From: Micrococcales bacterium UBA2465
GTDB lineage: Bacteria; Actinomycetota; Actinomycetes; Actinomycetales; Microbacteriaceae
Assembly (NCBI GenBank): GCA_002342255.1
Contig: DDPP01000018.1
Span: 1 to 9,196, forward strand
Direction: 5' to 3'
DNA: 9,196 bases
The notes beneath the pieces were generated by a model. It was not told the DNA's origin. It saw nothing but the letters and a program-made list of their open reading frames with translations, and made no database searches. Position numbers and translations under genes: made by a program. Shown here piece by piece: positions 1 to 8,413 of this stretch; within the stretch, counting starts at the first letter, position 1, and each line of letters begins with the position of its first letter.

Positions 1-197
1 TTTTGAATGGCATGAGCTGAATCAATAGTTACCTGATCATCAGTCTTATCTCGGTATTCAATACCTAGGTCGTAGTACTCAAGATTTATATCAAGGTATG
101 GCAAGATCAAAGAGTCCTTAATGAACTGCCAGATGATTCTGGTCATTTCATCGCCATCAAGTTCAACGACCGTACCGACTACCTTAATTTTTTGCAT
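1..197 (-). CDS. icd: NADP-dependent isocitrate dehydrogenase, N-terminal part (cut by window edge)
   Basis: This gene would oxidatively decarboxylate isocitrate to 2-oxoglutarate with NADP in the cytoplasmic TCA cycle. I translated the minus strand by hand from the ATG at 195-197. It gives 65 uninterrupted codons to the window edge. The peptide carries [10 protein letters not shown] at residues 14-23, then LPYLD (32-36), [10 protein letters not shown] (41-50) and DDQVT (53-57). These are the N-terminal hallmarks of the homodimeric IDH family that includes human IDH1/IDH2, and differ from the E. coli-type enzyme. Family members are about 400 residues long, so most of the gene, including the catalytic residues, lies outside the window. 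An AGAGGG ribosome-binding site sits 7 bases before the ATG and supports this start. The ABC gene upstream ends 38 bases away with no visible terminator, so read-through transcription is possible. The family call is firm. Cofactor preference is taken from the family. Confidence 0.94.
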   Translation of the reverse strand, partial: MQKIKVVGTVVELDGDEMTRIIWQFIKDSLILPYLDINLEYYDLGIEYRDKTDDQVTIDSAHAIQ

Positions 198-204
198 AGT
201 TATG

Positions 205-210
205 CCCTCT
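205..210 (-). promoter_or_regulatory. Ribosome-binding site of icd
   Basis: AGAGGG on the minus strand, 7 bases upstream of the ATG at 195-197. It confirms the start of the partial icd gene. It lies in the 38-base gap 198-235 after the ABC transporter stop. I see no hairpin or convincing promoter hexamers in that gap. Confidence 0.75.
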
Positions 211-235
211 TTTTGTTTTGGTTTCTATTACTAGC

Positions 236-2044
236 CTAGACGAGTGATTCTCGCCATGCCTTATGCATCTTGGCAAACTTACCGGTACCGGCAATTAGTT
301 TGGCTGGTGCATCATCCTCAATAATCTTGCCATGTTCCATGACGATTACTCGGTCAGCAATCGAAACAGTTGAAAGTCGGTGAGCGATGATGATGGCGGT
401 TCTTCCCGCCAGCAAGGTCTGCAAACCCTTTTGGACCAAGCGTTCACTTGGGATATCCAAGGAACTGGTTGCTTCGTCCAAAATCAAAACAGTTGGGTCA
501 GCAATAAAGGCGCGAGCAAATGAGATCAACTGTCGTTGTCCAGCCGAAACTCTCCCACCACGCTTATTCACATCGGTCTCGTAGCCATCAGGCAAGCTCA
601 AAATGAACTCGTGAGCTCCGACAGCCTTGGCGGCAGCCTCAATCTCTTCCCTGGTGGCATGAGGTTTACCCAGGGCGATATTCTCAGCAACAGTTCCACT
701 GAAAAGGTAAGCCTCCTGGGTCACCATTACAACCGCCTGACGCAAATCCTCGTCAGCAATATCGCGCAGATTTACCCCATCCAGATTTACCTGGCCCGAG
801 GTTGGGTCATAGAACCTAGAGATTAGCTTTGCCATAGTTGACTTACCAGCTCCGGTGGTGCCCACCAAAGCAACAGTTTGACCAGCGGTTATGTCTAGAT
901 TGAACTTAGCTAAAACAACTTTTCCGGTGGAATAAGAAAATTCAACATCTCTGAATTCCAAGTGGCCTGAGTGAGAAGAAATCTTGGTTGGATTTACCGC
1001 TTCAGCAACAGTTGGTTCCTCCTCTAAAACACCAGAGATCTTCTCTAGCGCAGAGTTAGCCGACTGGTAGGCGTTATAGAACATTGCCAAGTTTTCCATC
1101 GGTTCATAAAAGCTTCGAGCATACAAAATACATGAAATCAAAACACCGATTTGCATTTGATGATGATCTAAAACTCGATAACCGCCCCAGAATAATACGA
1201 AGGCGACGGTGATGTTCCCGATCATAATCAAACCTGGGTCATAGATACCAAAGAGCTGAATGACCTTGGCGTTTACCAAACGGTAATCTTCAACTAATTC
1301 TTGGTATGAGTCTTCGTTGCGCTTCTCCTTGCGGAAAGCCTTGACTGCGCGAATACCGGTCATGGTCTCAACAAAGTGAACAATCAACTTAGCCGAGGCA
1401 ACTCGAGTCTTTCGGTAGTTGATTCTAGTGTTCTTCTGGAACCATCTGGTCAGGAAGAACAGAGGTATAAAGCTAACTAACATGATCAAGAACGAGCTTG
1501 GGTCCAAAGTCACCAAAGCTATTGCCGTGAAGACCATAAACAAAATACCCGAGACCATCTCGTTACCACCGGAATCCAAAAGTTCCTTGATGGAGTCAAG
1601 GTCTGAAGTTTGTCTGGCGATTACTCGACCTGAGGTGTAAGTCTCGTGGAATTCAATCGACAGACGCTGAGTGTGACGGAACAGTCTCCTTCTCAAACCA
1701 AACATGATGTCCTGGTTCACTCTGGCAGCAAATCTCATAAAAAATGCGATGGTGATACCTGAGAAGATAGCGGTCAGGAAGTATGCAGCCATAATCCAAT
1801 AAAGAGTATTGAAATTACCTGCCCTAGCATCTGGAACACCTCGGTCAACCACCAAAGCGATAATCCAAGGGCCTGCCACCTTCAAAGCTTGGCTGGTAAT
1901 AACTAAGGCGAGGCTAATAAATAACCTGGCTCTAACCGGCTTAACAATTTCGCCAAGTAATCGAAGACTGCGCTGACGAATTCGCCTCTGCTCTTCTTTG
2001 CTTAGGTGAATCTTTTCTTCGTTTTGAACTCCATGCATGCTCAT
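236..2044 (-). CDS. ABC exporter half-transporter, consensus-site subunit of a heterodimer
   Basis: A 602-residue fused transmembrane/ATPase half-transporter of the ABCB/MsbA-like exporter class, acting in the cytoplasmic membrane; the substrate is unknown. The N-terminal half (about 40-315) contains roughly six hydrophobic membrane segments. The ATPase domain follows from about 360: Walker [10 protein letters not shown] at 395-403, Q-loop Gln443, signature VSAGQ at 499-503, Walker B VLILDE at 519-524 with the catalytic Glu524, D-loop SSLD and switch His555 (AHRLST). The nucleotide-binding and catalytic residues are intact, but the signature departs from LSGGQ. This is the expected pattern for the partner that contributes its intact Walker motifs to the functional ATP site. 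The ATG overlaps the stop of the upstream half-transporter by one base (TAATG), and GAGGTG lies 8 bases upstream, so the two are translationally coupled. A multidrug, lipid or peptide substrate is equally possible. Confidence 0.93.
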   Translation of the reverse strand: MSMHGVQNEEKIHLSKEEQRRIRQRSLRLLGEIVKPVRARLFISLALVITSQALKVAGPWIIALVVDRGVPDARAGNFNTLYWIMAAYFLTAIFSGITIAFFMRFAARVNQDIMFGLRRRLFRHTQRLSIEFHETYTSGRVIARQTSDLDSIKELLDSGGNEMVSGILFMVFTAIALVTLDPSSFLIMLVSFIPLFFLTRWFQKNTRINYRKTRVASAKLIVHFVETMTGIRAVKAFRKEKRNEDSYQELVEDYRLVNAKVIQLFGIYDPGLIMIGNITVAFVLFWGGYRVLDHHQMQIGVLISCILYARSFYEPMENLAMFYNAYQSANSALEKISGVLEEEPTVAEAVNPTKISSHSGHLEFRDVEFSYSTGKVVLAKFNLDITAGQTVALVGTTGAGKSTMAKLISRFYDPTSGQVNLDGVNLRDIADEDLRQAVVMVTQEAYLFSGTVAENIALGKPHATREEIEAAAKAVGAHEFILSLPDGYETDVNKRGGRVSAGQRQLISFARAFIADPTVLILDEATSSLDIPSERLVQKGLQTLLAGRTAIIIAHRLSTVSIADRVIVMEHGKIIEDDAPAKLIAGTGKFAKMHKAWRESLV

Positions 2045-3840
2045 TAGTTGTTCACCTCAATCAGCTTTCCAGCTGCATCTAGTGAACTAATCACGTATCG
2101 GTAATGTTCGTTGGTAGCGAGAAGATCACTGTGTTTACCGAAAGCGGTAATCTTGCCATCTTGTAATAAAGCAACTCGGTCAGCTAACTGCACGGTAGAT
2201 GGACGGTGAGCAACTATAAGTGCGGTTGTTGACTTCAATACTGTTCTAAGAGCATCTTCAACCATTGCCTCGGTGTCGACATCCAGTGCAGAAAGCGGAT
2301 CATCCAGAACCAAAACAGCAGGTTTTGCAGCAACGGCTCTAGCCAGAGCTAACCGCTGTCTTTGGCCACCAGAGAGTGACATTCCCTCTTCACCAATCTT
2401 GGTTTCTAGTCCATCAGGCAGTTCATAAACGAACTGGGCTTGAGCAATCTCTAGAGCTTGCTTTAGGTCTTCTTCGGTGCTTTCTGGTCTGCCCAGCAAC
2501 ACGTTATTGCGAACACTGTCACTAAAGAGTGTGGCATCTTCAAAAGCCATGGCGATATGAGATCTGAGTTCTTCTCTGGAGAAATCTCTGATGTCAACAC
2601 CGTCAAGTTTGATAGCGCCCTGAGTGACCTCATAAAGCCTTGTAGCCAGTGCGGTCAAGGATGTCTTACCGCAACCGGTAATACCAATCAGGGCAACAGA
2701 TTCACCCGGTTCAATTTCTAGGTTTATACCGTTTAGCAGATCGGGTTGGTTCTCTGGTGCATCGGAATAGCGGAAGTGAACATTCTCAAAGATCAGTCGA
2801 CCGTGTGGCTCAGTTAGAGTCTTGGCTTGATCTGGGTCAGCTATATCTACCTTGGTATCGATAACTTCAAAGAAACGTTCAACCGCTGTTCTAGCATCAA
2901 TGGTCATCGACAGTAGGAAACCAATTGAGTCAATTGGCCAATGCAGAACTCTGGTGGTGAGAATAAAAGCTGAAAGTTCACCAATAGTTAGGGTGTGTTC
3001 AGATATTTGGAAAACTCCGATAACTAAACAAACACCCAGGGCAATGTCTGGAATAGTTGAGAAATAGAACCAGAGGTTAGAAACCATCTTGGCTTTCTTT
3101 AATTCGGTGCTTCTAAGGTTCAGTGCATCTCTAGCAAACTTATCGGTGATAAACGATCCTCTACCAAAAGCTTTCAGAACACGAATACCGTGCACGCTTT
3201 CTTCAACTGCGGTAGCCAGATCTCCGGCTTGGTCTTGACTGACCCGAGCAGTAACGTGATAGTCCTTCTCGAATTTGAAACCCAGCACCCAGAGCGGGCT
3301 CATGATGATCAAAAACACTAAAGCCAAAATCCAGTTGTATGAGAACAAAACTGCAAAACCAATAACAATGGTTGCCACGTTGGCTACCAACAAAACCAGA
3401 CCGAATGAAAGCCAACGACGAATCAGGCTTAGGTCACCGGTAGCTCGAGAAAGTAACTGTCCGCTAGGCCACTTATCGTGGAAGGCAACTGGAAGATCCT
3501 GTAATTTGGCGTAAAGAGTTTTTCTCAACCCCGCCTCAACGTGAGTGCCTGGAGTTAGCACCAACCATCTGCGCAACAGCACCATGGTTGCTTCCATCAA
3601 ACCCAAGCCAAGAACTGCTAACACCGCGGGAAGCAGCACCACATAGATAGCATCACTGAGGTTGCTTCCCTTGGCGGCTTCGGCGATGTGATCTACCAAG
3701 CTCCTGAGGAATCCGGGAATTGCTAAGGCGAATAGATGACCCAGCAGAGCCGCTAACGTTCCTAAAATAACTCTCGGTAAAGCACTCTTTGCGTACGGGA
3801 AAATTCGCAGCAAAGTTCCGATTGTGCCAAGTTTTTGCAT
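2044..3840 (-). CDS. ABC exporter half-transporter, degenerate-site subunit of a heterodimer
   Basis: A 598-residue fused membrane/ATPase half-transporter and first gene of the exporter pair. About six hydrophobic segments precede an ATPase domain starting near 345. Walker A is GITGCGKTS at 386-394, the signature is a canonical LSGGQ at 489-493, and the switch His is 545 (AHRPST). Two key positions are altered. The Walker B aspartate is followed by Asp514 (VLVLDD) where catalytic Glu is expected, and the Q-loop position is Glu434 (FED). Asp in place of the Walker B glutamate marks the degenerate half of known heterodimeric exporters, so this subunit should form a weakly hydrolysing ATP site with its neighbour. 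The frame opens at a GTG 12 bases further up (3850-3852), but nothing resembling a ribosome-binding site precedes it. AGGTG lies 9 bases before the ATG at 3838-3840, so I chose the ATG. The gene is divergent from mdh. Substrate unknown. Confidence 0.93.
   Translation of the reverse strand: MQKLGTIGTLLRIFPYAKSALPRVILGTLAALLGHLFALAIPGFLRSLVDHIAEAAKGSNLSDAIYVVLLPAVLAVLGLGLMEATMVLLRRWLVLTPGTHVEAGLRKTLYAKLQDLPVAFHDKWPSGQLLSRATGDLSLIRRWLSFGLVLLVANVATIVIGFAVLFSYNWILALVFLIIMSPLWVLGFKFEKDYHVTARVSQDQAGDLATAVEESVHGIRVLKAFGRGSFITDKFARDALNLRSTELKKAKMVSNLWFYFSTIPDIALGVCLVIGVFQISEHTLTIGELSAFILTTRVLHWPIDSIGFLLSMTIDARTAVERFFEVIDTKVDIADPDQAKTLTEPHGRLIFENVHFRYSDAPENQPDLLNGINLEIEPGESVALIGITGCGKTSLTALATRLYEVTQGAIKLDGVDIRDFSREELRSHIAMAFEDATLFSDSVRNNVLLGRPESTEEDLKQALEIAQAQFVYELPDGLETKIGEEGMSLSGGQRQRLALARAVAAKPAVLVLDDPLSALDVDTEAMVEDALRTVLKSTTALIVAHRPSTVQLADRVALLQDGKITAFGKHSDLLATNEHYRYVISSLDAAGKLIEVNN
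2053..2058 (-). promoter_or_regulatory. Ribosome-binding site of the second ABC gene, inside the first
   Basis: GAGGTG on the minus strand, 8 bases before the ATG at 2042-2044. It lies within the last codons of the upstream half-transporter. The stop and start codons then overlap as TAATG. This arrangement helps produce two subunits in matched amounts. Confidence 0.75.
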
Positions 3841-3849
3841 AAAGAAAAA

Positions 3850-3854
3850 CACCT
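3850..3854 (-). promoter_or_regulatory. Ribosome-binding site that decides the start of the first ABC gene
   Basis: AGGTG on the minus strand, 9 bases upstream of the ATG at 3838-3840. The alternative GTG start at 3850-3852 lies inside this motif and has no motif of its own, so the longer start is disfavoured. Confidence 0.65.
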
Positions 3855-3961
3855 AATTTCGAAGATTCAGCTTTGGAAAACAGCCTCAAAGCCTTTCAGT
3901 CTATCGGAAAGGAGTAGGCTAATAGCGGTTAAACCCCCTAAAACACCCCTAATTTCATCAC

Positions 3962-3967
3962 GAGGAG
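3962..3967 (+). promoter_or_regulatory. Ribosome-binding site of mdh
   Basis: GAGGAG located 9 bases before the ATG at 3977. It is the strongest Shine-Dalgarno match in the window and fixes the mdh start. Confidence 0.8.
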
Positions 3968-3976
3968 TAAATCAGC

Positions 3977-4933
3977 ATGGCTCGCCACGGCAAAGTATCG
4001 GTTATCGGCTCAGGTTTCTACGGCACTACAACTGCTCAACGTTTAGCAGAATATGACATCTTCGAAACAGTAGTTTTGACGGACATCCTTGAAGGAAAGC
4101 CAGAAGGTGTTGCCCTAGACATCAACCAGTCCAGACCTATCGAAGGTTTTGAAACCAAGGTTGTTGGTGCAACTACCACCGCAGATGGTCAGGGTTACGA
4201 AGCTATTGCTGATAGCGACATCGTAATCATCACCGCAGGCTTGCCAAGAAAACCAGGCATGAGCCGCATGGATCTGCTCGAGGTTAACGCTGGAATCGTC
4301 GGTGGCGTTGCCAGAAACATCGCTAAGCACGCACCTAATGCGGTTATCTTGGTTGTCTCTAACCCACTGGATGAAATGACTGCCCTAGCTCAGAAAGCAT
4401 CGGGCTTTCCTAAGGAGCGAGTCATCGGTCAGGCAGGTGTGTTAGACACTGCTCGTTTTACTCACTTTGTTGCTGAAGCAACTGGTGCTCATGTTGCCGA
4501 TGTGAAAACTCTGACTCTAGGTTCACACGGTGAAACCATGGTTCCGGTGCCATCTGTTTCAACCGTTAACGGACAACCAATCGTCGATGTCTTAGGTGCA
4601 GAAAAAGTGGATGAACTAGTTGACAGAACTCGTAACGGTGGAGCAGAAATTGTTGCTCTGTTAAAAACTGGTTCTGCATACTACGCACCTTCAGCAGCAG
4701 TTGCCAGAATGGCCAAAGCAGTGCACGAAGATTCAGGAGCGGTGTTCCCAGTTTGTGCTTGGGTTGATGGTGAATTCGGAATCTCAGGTGTTTACCTAGG
4801 TGTCGAAGCCAAATTGGGTAAGGGTGGCATCAAGCAAGTTGTTGAAACACCGCTAACTGATTCAGAGCTTGAAGCATTAAAAGTAGCAGCCGAGGCCGTT
4901 AGAACTAAGCAAGCGGACGTAGCTAACCTCTAG
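3977..4933 (+). CDS. mdh: Malate dehydrogenase, lactate-dehydrogenase-like type
   Basis: A 318-residue cytoplasmic NAD-dependent enzyme interconverting malate and oxaloacetate in the TCA cycle. A Rossmann motif GSGFYG is at 11-16. Asp36 at the end of the second strand favours NAD over NADP. The substrate loop reads [15 protein letters not shown] (87-101). Arg91, where lactate dehydrogenases have Gln, specifies malate, and Arg97 is the mobile-loop substrate-binding arginine. Asn129, Asp157, Arg160 (LDTAR) and the proton-relay His184 (GSHGE) complete the active site. This is the LDH-like tetrameric MDH branch, not the 'MDH type 1' branch of E. coli. Length is normal for that branch. It is the only plus-strand gene here, divergent from the ABC pair and convergent with purH. 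Its TAG stop shares a CTAG palindrome with the purH stop. Other TCA genes, sucD and icd, lie on either side. Confidence 0.96.
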   Translation: MARHGKVSVIGSGFYGTTTAQRLAEYDIFETVVLTDILEGKPEGVALDINQSRPIEGFETKVVGATTTADGQGYEAIADSDIVIITAGLPRKPGMSRMDLLEVNAGIVGGVARNIAKHAPNAVILVVSNPLDEMTALAQKASGFPKERVIGQAGVLDTARFTHFVAEATGAHVADVKTLTLGSHGETMVPVPSVSTVNGQPIVDVLGAEKVDELVDRTRNGGAEIVALLKTGSAYYAPSAAVARMAKAVHEDSGAVFPVCAWVDGEFGISGVYLGVEAKLGKGGIKQVVETPLTDSELEALKVAAEAVRTKQADVANL

Positions 4934-6579
4934 TGATAGAAGTGACGCTCACCGGTGAAGAACATCGGTAGCTTCGCCTCATTCATTACTTTGATTACTT
5001 CTTCATCACGCATAGATCCACCAGGCTGAACTATTGCCTTGATTCCTGCTCTGATTAGGATTTCAACCCCATCAGCAAAGGGGAAAAAAGCATCGCTCGC
5101 GGCTACCGAGCCATTTGCGTTTATTATTCCTCGCTCAACTGCAAGTTTGCAGGAGTCCACTCGATTAACCTGACCCATACCAATACCAACGGAAGCACCA
5201 TTCTTCGCAAGCAGAATTCCATTAGATTTCACTGAACGAACTGCTCGCCAGGCAAACTCTAAATCAGCCAGAGTTTGATCATCCGGCAACCTGCCACTAA
5301 CTAACTTCCAACCCTTGGCAGTGAAGTTATCAAAGTTGTCTGCCTCTTGAACTAGGAAGCCGCCAGAGATTTGCTTGATTTCGTGAGCTTCTCTTGCAAA
5401 GGTTCTAGGTAGCTCCAAGATTCTCATGTTCTTCTTGCGATCCATTAGCAAACGCAAGGCTTCCAGTTCATAGCCTGGAGCGATTAGCACTTCAGTAAAA
5501 CCTTCCAGCAGGTTCTGCGCCATCGCCATGGTCACTGTTCGGTTAGCCGCCACTACGCCACCGTAAGCACTGGTGGCATCGCAGAGATAAGCTGCCGAAT
5601 GAGCCTCGGCGATTGGGTTTAAAGAATCCTTCGGCGCAATAGCAATACCGCAGGGGTTAGCATGCTTGATGATGGCTACCGCTGGTTCGTTGAAGTCATA
5701 AGCGGCTCTAACTGCAGCATCAGCATCAACGTAGTTGTTAAAGGACATCTCTTTACCGGCATGCTGCCTAGCCATCGCGATTCCTGAAACAGAAGCTGGT
5801 GCAGAGTTGCGATAGATTGCCGCCGCCTGATGAGCATTCTCACCGTATCTGAGGATGTTGAGGAGGGAAGCCTCAATTTGAATTTCTTGAGGAAAGCCTG
5901 GGTTCTTCAGTTCAGCGTTTGCTGACTTTTCGCCAACCAGTCGGCTATCGACTTCTTCTTCGAACCACTTCGCCACCGCTGTGTCATATTTCGCAGTGTG
6001 AGCAAAAGCTAAAGCTGCAAATTCTCTGCGCTGTTCGATGCTGGTACCACCTTCAGCAATGGCTGTAATTACATCCACATATTTTGCAGGATCGACAACA
6101 ACGGCAACGTTGGCAAAGTTTTTGGCGGCACCCCGAACCATCGCAGGACCTCCAACATCAATTTGCTCAACCACTGCATCTCCTTTAGCGCCAGATGCAA
6201 CCGTTTGCACAAACGGATACAGGTTCACAACCAATAACTGAAAAGGTTCAATTTCTAAATCTTTGAGCTGCTCTTCATGATTCACAAGTCGCATATCGGC
6301 AAGCAACCCGCCGTGAATCTTTGGGTGCAGGGTCTTTACTCGACCATCTAGGGTTTCAGCAAAACCGGTAACCTCGGCTACTTCAGTGACCTCAATTCCG
6401 GCAGTTCGAATAGTTGCGGCGGTTGAACCGGTTGAAACGATACTCACACCATCTTGACTTAGGGCAGTGGCTAGTTCGACTAGACCGGTCTTATCACTTA
6501 CCGAGATTAGGGCGCGTTTGATTTCAATGCGATCTTGATAGCGATAATCACTCGGCGAGTATTGGTTTGAGCCTGCCAT
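4930..6579 (-). CDS. purH: Bifunctional AICAR transformylase / IMP cyclohydrolase
   Basis: PurH carries out the last two steps of purine synthesis: formylation of AICAR with 10-formyl-THF, then ring closure to IMP. The N-terminal cyclohydrolase (MGS-like) domain shows STGST at 49-53, [13 protein letters not shown] at 82-94 and a DVGGP loop at 141-145. The transformylase domain shows LRYGENAHQ (243-251), the catalytic Lys305-His306 pair in [17 protein letters not shown] (498-506), [11 protein letters not shown] (518-528) and the C-terminal FTGERHFYH (541-549). At 549 residues it is slightly longer than the usual 510-530. The extra length is a roughly 20-residue N-terminal extension before [12 protein letters not shown]. 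The start ATG follows purN by 6 bases, and its AGGA site overlaps the purN stop, suggesting coupled translation. Its 3' end overlaps the convergent mdh by 4 bases. All key residues I know are present. Confidence 0.97.
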   Translation of the reverse strand: MAGSNQYSPSDYRYQDRIEIKRALISVSDKTGLVELATALSQDGVSIVSTGSTAATIRTAGIEVTEVAEVTGFAETLDGRVKTLHPKIHGGLLADMRLVNHEEQLKDLEIEPFQLLVVNLYPFVQTVASGAKGDAVVEQIDVGGPAMVRGAAKNFANVAVVVDPAKYVDVITAIAEGGTSIEQRREFAALAFAHTAKYDTAVAKWFEEEVDSRLVGEKSANAELKNPGFPQEIQIEASLLNILRYGENAHQAAAIYRNSAPASVSGIAMARQHAGKEMSFNNYVDADAAVRAAYDFNEPAVAIIKHANPCGIAIAPKDSLNPIAEAHSAAYLCDATSAYGGVVAANRTVTMAMAQNLLEGFTEVLIAPGYELEALRLLMDRKKNMRILELPRTFAREAHEIKQISGGFLVQEADNFDNFTAKGWKLVSGRLPDDQTLADLEFAWRAVRSVKSNGILLAKNGASVGIGMGQVNRVDSCKLAVERGIINANGSVAASDAFFPFADGVEILIRAGIKAIVQPGGSMRDEEVIKVMNEAKLPMFFTGERHFYH

Positions 6580-6583
6580 GGTT

Positions 6584-6587
6584 TCCT
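6584..6587 (-). promoter_or_regulatory. Ribosome-binding site of purH overlapping the purN stop
   Basis: AGGA on the minus strand, 4 bases before the purH ATG at 6577-6579. Its first two bases belong to the purN TAG stop (6586-6588). Termination on purN therefore occurs on top of the purH initiation site, which is consistent with translational coupling. Confidence 0.6.
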
Positions 6588-7164
6588 AACCTAGAAGAAT
6601 TTTCTTATCGGCGATGTCTTGAACAGTCCTAACCAAAAGGCTTCTTTCAACTGTCTTAATCCGTTCGTGCAAAACATCAACAGTGTCGTTGGTTTCAACA
6701 AGAACTTCCTGTTGAACAATTATCTCGCCGGTGTCAACTCCCTCATCAACCTTATGAATAGTTACTCCTGTTTTACTAACTCCAGCGGTCAACGCATCTC
6801 TCACTGCATGCGCACCTGGGAAATCCGGAAGCAGACTTGGATGGGTGTTGATTAGTTTGCCCTTTAGTGCTTGAACAAAATTCGCCGGAAGAATCCGCAT
6901 GAACCCAGCCAGAATGACCAGATCTGGATTGTGATGCATCACATTAGCCAGCATTGTTTCAGCCCATAGTTCTCTAGAACTAAACCGTTCAGGTTCAACT
7001 ACAAAAGTGTCTGTCTCATAAAGCTCCGCGTGCGCCAAACCAGGGGCATCCCTATCGGATCCAACGGCAACAATCTTGGCAGGATATAGTGGATTTTCAC
7101 TGGCCTGGAGAAGAGCTAAGAGATTGGATCCGCTGCCCGAGATAAGTACGACAACAGATAGCAC
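6586..7164 (-). CDS. purN: Phosphoribosylglycinamide formyltransferase (folate-dependent GART)
   Basis: A 192-residue cytoplasmic enzyme transferring a formyl group from 10-formyl-THF to GAR, the third step of de novo purine synthesis. The phosphate-binding GSGSN loop is at 10-14, followed by LAGFMRIL (85-92) and NTHPSLLP (106-113). The catalytic residues Asn106, His108 and Asp144 (DEGVDTGE) fall at the same numbers as in E. coli PurN. Length is typical. The only usual start codon in frame is the GTG at 7162-7164, because a stop lies four codons upstream. That GTG is embedded in AAAGAGGTG, so the purine-rich tract directly abuts the start without normal spacing. It begins 4 bases after the stop of the upstream membrane-protein gene, so re-initiation after termination is the likeliest mode. 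The gene is followed 6 bases later by purH, which also uses 10-formyl-THF. Confidence 0.96.
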   Translation of the reverse strand: MLSVVVLISGSGSNLLALLQASENPLYPAKIVAVGSDRDAPGLAHAELYETDTFVVEPERFSSRELWAETMLANVMHHNPDLVILAGFMRILPANFVQALKGKLINTHPSLLPDFPGAHAVRDALTAGVSKTGVTIHKVDEGVDTGEIIVQQEVLVETNDTVDVLHERIKTVERSLLVRTVQDIADKKILLG

Positions 7165-7168
7165 CTCT

Positions 7169-8410
7169 TTATTTTAGCCTTCGCGCTCTCTGGACTAGTT
7201 CAGTGTCTACTCCTTCAGGTTTAGCGCTAAAGAAAGCAGCCAGAATGCTAGCAACAGCTACCTCGACAAAGGTGACGGCAAAGACCGACAGCGGATCAAC
7301 ACCGATCTGACTCATGCGAGCAGGTCCGATGCTGCCACCGGTTAGGTCTGCCAAGATTGCCATTTCAGTAGCAGCGACCAATCCAATGCCCAAGCCTAGG
7401 GCAATGGCTGCCGAGGTTGCTGATGCGTAATTGAATCTAAGTTCTGCGGTATGAGATTTGATCAGCAGCGTTGCAAAGAATGCTGCTAGCAATGGAACCA
7501 AAACAAAGATGATTAGCAGTGTATTTGAAGACGTTGGCAACGCTGCAAACATCGGCAGTGGCGGTAGTGGTCCAAGTTCTGTGGCTAGTGGTGACACGGC
7601 TGAACCTTGACCGAGGCTGAAGCCGACACCGGTAAGCCAACTCATCACATAGACAATTGCATTTGGTAGTAGTGCCAATTGACCCAAGCTAACTGTTACC
7701 GTGCCAAAGAAACTAAGTTGCAGCGACTGATACAAACGAATCGAATCAACCCAGTTGAAGGCAAGTAATCCAACCAGCATTAAGCAACTAACTGCCGCAA
7801 GACCAGCAACCACCGCTGTTCCAGCCCTAAGTGCTGGAGAAACGACTGGCTTGATAGCCCAGGGCAAACGATCAAACAATCTTGAAAAGTAATCTCTAAT
7901 AATTACACGCAGTTGCGGTTCAACTTGGGTTTTACCAATCACCGAACCCAAGATTAACCAGAAGGCAAAGATGGCGGTTGGATAGAAGACTCCCTGCCAG
8001 TCGGCCACATTGATCTGTTTACTATGGGAGGCAGAGGTTAAAGCAATAGCGATAAACAGATAAGTTACTATCGAGCCAGTCCAGGCTAGACCTAAGCTCT
8101 GTTCTTCATTGAGCTTTCTTCCAACACGGAACATAATCCAAGCCAGCAAACCAGCAAAACCAAGTGGTACCAGATAGAACTCATATGCTGGAACGGTGAT
8201 TCCGGCAACTCTTCCGGCTGCAATGTTGATTGGCACAAAATGTGCATTCAGCCAAATTCTAGAACTGGTTTGCAAGACAGAATTAAATGTCTGACCCGTG
8301 GTTTGCTCAACTAACCAGGTAATTAGATTGAGTAAAAAGATGAAGACAAAGCCAACCGTGGCAACATAAGCAGCCTGAATGGCTCCTTGACCTATCGCCC
8401 TGATTCGCAT
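7169..8410 (-). CDS. perM: DUF6350 / PerM-like cell-division-associated membrane protein
   Basis: A 413-residue polytopic inner-membrane protein. Hydrophobic segments lie near residues 13-35, 76-96, 108-127, 141-160, 197-220, 232-258, 295-317, 331-353 and 376-394, so about nine spans. A conserved-looking Gly/Pro-rich segment between spans (about 261-292) contains SLGQGSAVSP, LGPLPPLP and FAALP, which I associate with the DUF6350 family. Its position between sucD and purN-purH matches M. tuberculosis PerM (Rv0955), reported to support persistence and cell division and to contact FtsB. The gene starts 3 bases after the sucD stop, with no recognisable ribosome-binding site, so its translation probably depends on sucD. 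It has no enzymatic motif. The family call rests on neighbourhood, topology and the Gly/Pro segment, not on an alignment. Function in this organism is inferred. Confidence 0.8.
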   Translation of the reverse strand: MRIRAIGQGAIQAAYVATVGFVFIFLLNLITWLVEQTTGQTFNSVLQTSSRIWLNAHFVPINIAAGRVAGITVPAYEFYLVPLGFAGLLAWIMFRVGRKLNEEQSLGLAWTGSIVTYLFIAIALTSASHSKQINVADWQGVFYPTAIFAFWLILGSVIGKTQVEPQLRVIIRDYFSRLFDRLPWAIKPVVSPALRAGTAVVAGLAAVSCLMLVGLLAFNWVDSIRLYQSLQLSFFGTVTVSLGQLALLPNAIVYVMSWLTGVGFSLGQGSAVSPLATELGPLPPLPMFAALPTSSNTLLIIFVLVPLLAAFFATLLIKSHTAELRFNYASATSAAIALGLGIGLVAATEMAILADLTGGSIGPARMSQIGVDPLSVFAVTFVEVAVASILAAFFSAKPEGVDTELVQRARRLK

Positions 8411-8413
8411 GAA

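Larger units (their letters stand above)
3841..3976. promoter_or_regulatory. Divergent intergenic region with promoters for the ABC pair and mdh
   Basis: This is the only substantial non-coding gap. It separates the minus-strand ABC operon from plus-strand mdh, so it should hold both promoters and any shared control site. Candidate -10 hexamers are TAGGCT at 3915-3920 (plus) and TAGACT at 3898-3903 (minus). Both fit the loose actinobacterial TANNNT pattern. Neither has a clear -35 at proper spacing, so the exact sites are weakly supported. The region also contains the 9-base direct repeat CCTAATTTC (3852-3860 and 3948-3956), a near-tandem C-rich pair AAACCCCCTA / AAACACCCCT (3931-3950), and an inverted repeat GCTTTG/CAAAGC (3870-3875 / 3887-3892) with an 11-base loop. 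No recognised operator was identified. Confidence 0.55.

Noticed and set aside
198..235. Terminator between the ABC pair and icd
   Set aside because: The 38 bases contain a T-rich run (on the plus strand) but no inverted repeat on either strand.
387..1640. Plus-strand open frames of 65-96 codons antisense to the ABC genes
   Set aside because: They lie opposite strongly conserved ATPase and membrane-domain codons, have no ribosome-binding sites I can see, and encode low-complexity, unrecognisable peptides.
3870..3892. Inverted repeat GCTTTG/CAAAGC in the ABC leader, considered as an attenuator or terminator
   Set aside because: The stem is only 6 bases with an 11-base loop and no T-run; it is too weak to call as a terminator and is kept only as a note in the intergenic entry.
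3977..4933. L-lactate dehydrogenase as an alternative call for the plus-strand dehydrogenase
   Set aside because: The substrate-specificity position is Arg91 within PRKPGMSR, as in malate dehydrogenases; lactate dehydrogenases carry Gln there.
4949..4958. 10-base palindrome TCACCGGTGA near the mdh/purH junction, considered as a terminator
   Set aside because: It has no loop and no following T-run, and it encodes the conserved FTGERHF end of PurH, so the sequence is explained by coding constraint.
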